Shown: positions 5,111-6,153 of the stretch, one piece after another | Layout of the letters: each line of letters begins with the position of its first letter | Numbering within the stretch: position 1 is the stretch's first letter | Assembly (NCBI GenBank): GCA_019510535.1 | Contig: JAEKKE010000373.1 | Location: 1 to 6,153 of the forward strand | Source: Acidobacteriota bacterium | GTDB lineage: Bacteria; Acidobacteriota; Terriglobia; Terriglobales; Acidobacteriaceae | Length of the DNA stretch: 6,153 nucleotides | Direction: 5' to 3' | Notes under the pieces: generated by a model | Told to the model about the DNA's origin: nothing | Database searches by the model: none | The model's input: the letters and a program-made list of their open reading frames with translations, nothing else | Position numbers and translations under genes: made by a program

Positions 5111-6153
5111 ATGTTCGAATTCTTCTTCAAGTATCCCTACACGGCCTTCGCCCGCGGACGCCTGATCCTGCTCAGCTCATGGCCGCGCTGGATGCTGGTG
5201 CTTGCCATCGTCCTGGGTGCCGTGGGACTGGCTGGGTTGATCTGGTTTCGCTGGAGCACAGCGGCGCCGAAGTTGAAGTCATGGAGATCTGCCGTGATCT
5301 GGGTCCTGCAGGCCGCGATGTTGGTGTTGCTACTGCTCCTGTTGTGGGAGCCGGCGCTCAACGTTGCTGAACTGCGTTCCCAACAGAACATCATCGCCAT
5401 CCTGGTGGATGACTCGCGCAGCATGGCGCAAACTGACTCTGGGAATCAGCAGACGCGCGAACAGGCTGCCGTTGCTGCTCTGAAGAATGGTGTTCTCGAT
5501 GGTCTGAAGCAGCGTTTTCAAACCCGGCTTTATCACATCGGTGCTTCCATGGGCGAGGTCGACAGTCCGGATAAGCTGCAGTCTGCCGGCCGGTCCACGC
5601 ACCTTAGTGACGGTCTGCGGCAGTTCCTCACCCAGACACAAGATCTGCCGATCGGCGCGATCGTGTTGATGAGCGACGGCGCAGAGAACGATTCCGGCAG
5701 TGACGAAGGCGGAGGCGGTGTCGACATTGCCGCGCTCGATGCCCTTCGCAATCGGCACCTGCCGGTGCACACCATTGGCTTCGGCAGTGAGACCGCAGAA
5801 CACGATGTGGAGATGGAAGGCGTCAGCGTCGCCGCCCGCGCCCTGGCATCGTCGCGCATGGTGGCGACGGTCCGGTTTCACCAGCGCGGATTCTCTGGGC
5901 AGAAGGCAATGTTGACCGTGCGCGAAAGCGGCAAGGCACTCGCAGGGCACGAGATTACTTTGCCTGCAAATGGTGAAACGCGCACCGACACGCTCTATTT
6001 CGATGCCGGCGATGCGGGCGCAAAGAGCTTTGAGTTTTCCGTTTCGCCGATGCCGGGCGAACCGAACGTCATCAATAACAGCCTCAGCCGCATGGTGAAC
6101 GTGAGCGGCGACAAACGCAGGATTCTCTTCGTAGAGGGCGAACCGCGCTGGGA
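5111..6153 (+). CDS. Double-membrane-span vWA protein with start of GATase-like domain, 3' partial
   Basis: An inner-membrane protein with a periplasmic-type or cytoplasmic vWA domain; 347 codons are visible and the frame is open at the right edge. The N-terminus MFEFFFKYP is typical of the family. Membrane helices lie at about 27-46 and 62-80. The vWA domain (about 93-230) has a complete metal-ion-dependent adhesion site: D100-x-S102-x-S104, T163 (RSTHLSDGL) and D189 (MSDGAEN), so it should bind a divalent metal and a partner protein. A Gly/Asp/Glu-rich loop (195-203) interrupts the fold. Residues 235-332 look like a beta-rich domain, and RRILFVEGEPRW at the very end matches the usual start of the glutamine-amidotransferase-like C-terminal domain, lost here. 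The start is ATG 5111; an in-frame TAG at 5084 and no other start codon exclude an upstream choice, although the ribosome site is weak. It is probably translated from the DUF4159 transcript. The exact role is unknown; assembly or envelope integrity with a MoxR ATPase is the usual inference. Confidence 0.88.
   Translation, partial: MFEFFFKYPYTAFARGRLILLSSWPRWMLVLAIVLGAVGLAGLIWFRWSTAAPKLKSWRSAVIWVLQAAMLVLLLLLLWEPALNVAELRSQQNIIAILVDDSRSMAQTDSGNQQTREQAAVAALKNGVLDGLKQRFQTRLYHIGASMGEVDSPDKLQSAGRSTHLSDGLRQFLTQTQDLPIGAIVLMSDGAENDSGSDEGGGGVDIAALDALRNRHLPVHTIGFGSETAEHDVEMEGVSVAARALASSRMVATVRFHQRGFSGQKAMLTVRESGKALAGHEITLPANGETRTDTLYFDAGDAGAKSFEFSVSPMPGEPNVINNSLSRMVNVSGDKRRILFVEGEPRW

Noticed and set aside
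5068..5370. A 100-codon plus-strand frame from TTG 5068 overlapping the vWA gene start
   Set aside because: It is out of frame with the vWA protein, which accounts for the region with two membrane helices; the translation looks like frame-shifted noise.
5330..5950. A 206-codon minus-strand open frame opposite the vWA gene
   Set aside because: The plus strand encodes a complete MIDAS and typical vWA fold here; the antisense product has no recognisable features.

Overview
The window reads as a chromosomal stretch from a moderately GC-rich, soil-type Gram-negative bacterium. The best guess is an Acidobacteriota of the class Terriglobia. This rests on family recognition only: a DUF4159 protein followed by a vWA protein starting MFEFFFKYP, a DUF6496-type basic protein, and a multicopper oxidase of the HPMHLHRH type. 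No rRNA or other phylogenetic marker is present, so the taxonomy is an inference. No tRNA, CRISPR array, insertion sequence or prophage remnant was seen, and no gene-free stretch exceeds about 200 bases.

Layout. (1) Bases 2-1762, plus strand: the 3' part of a TPR-repeat/GT41 (O-GlcNAc transferase-like) glycosyltransferase whose N-terminus lies outside the window. (2) Bases 1786-4087, minus strand, in order of transcription: a Tat-exported three-domain multicopper oxidase with a GTG start, a 47-residue single-pass membrane protein, and a small Lys/Arg-rich DUF6496 protein. This block converges on the glycosyltransferase with only 23 bases between the stops. (3) Bases 4088-4276: a 189-base divergent intergenic region holding a 13-base perfect palindrome next to an ECF-like promoter candidate. 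(4) Bases 4277-6153, plus strand: a secreted DUF4159 protein, then, 39 bases after its stop, a double-membrane-span vWA protein with a complete MIDAS that runs off the right edge just as its expected glutamine-amidotransferase-like domain begins.

How the parts fit. The DUF4159 and vWA genes look like the start of a cell-envelope cluster of the type that often includes MoxR ATPase, DUF58 and BatA-like genes, which would lie downstream of this window. The multicopper oxidase is a periplasmic copper oxidase on its own transcription unit, possibly with the small membrane protein. The glycosyltransferase is unrelated to the rest.

Most interesting points: the oxidase has Phe at the axial position of its type 1 copper site, where most bacterial enzymes have Met. 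The DUF6496 gene and the DUF4159 gene share a GRAAAC-N17-CGTC promoter-like element at the same 17-base spacing, suggesting one alternative sigma factor. An 11-bp-stem hairpin sits between the oxidase and the small membrane protein gene. I found no convincing evidence of a wholly undescribed system.
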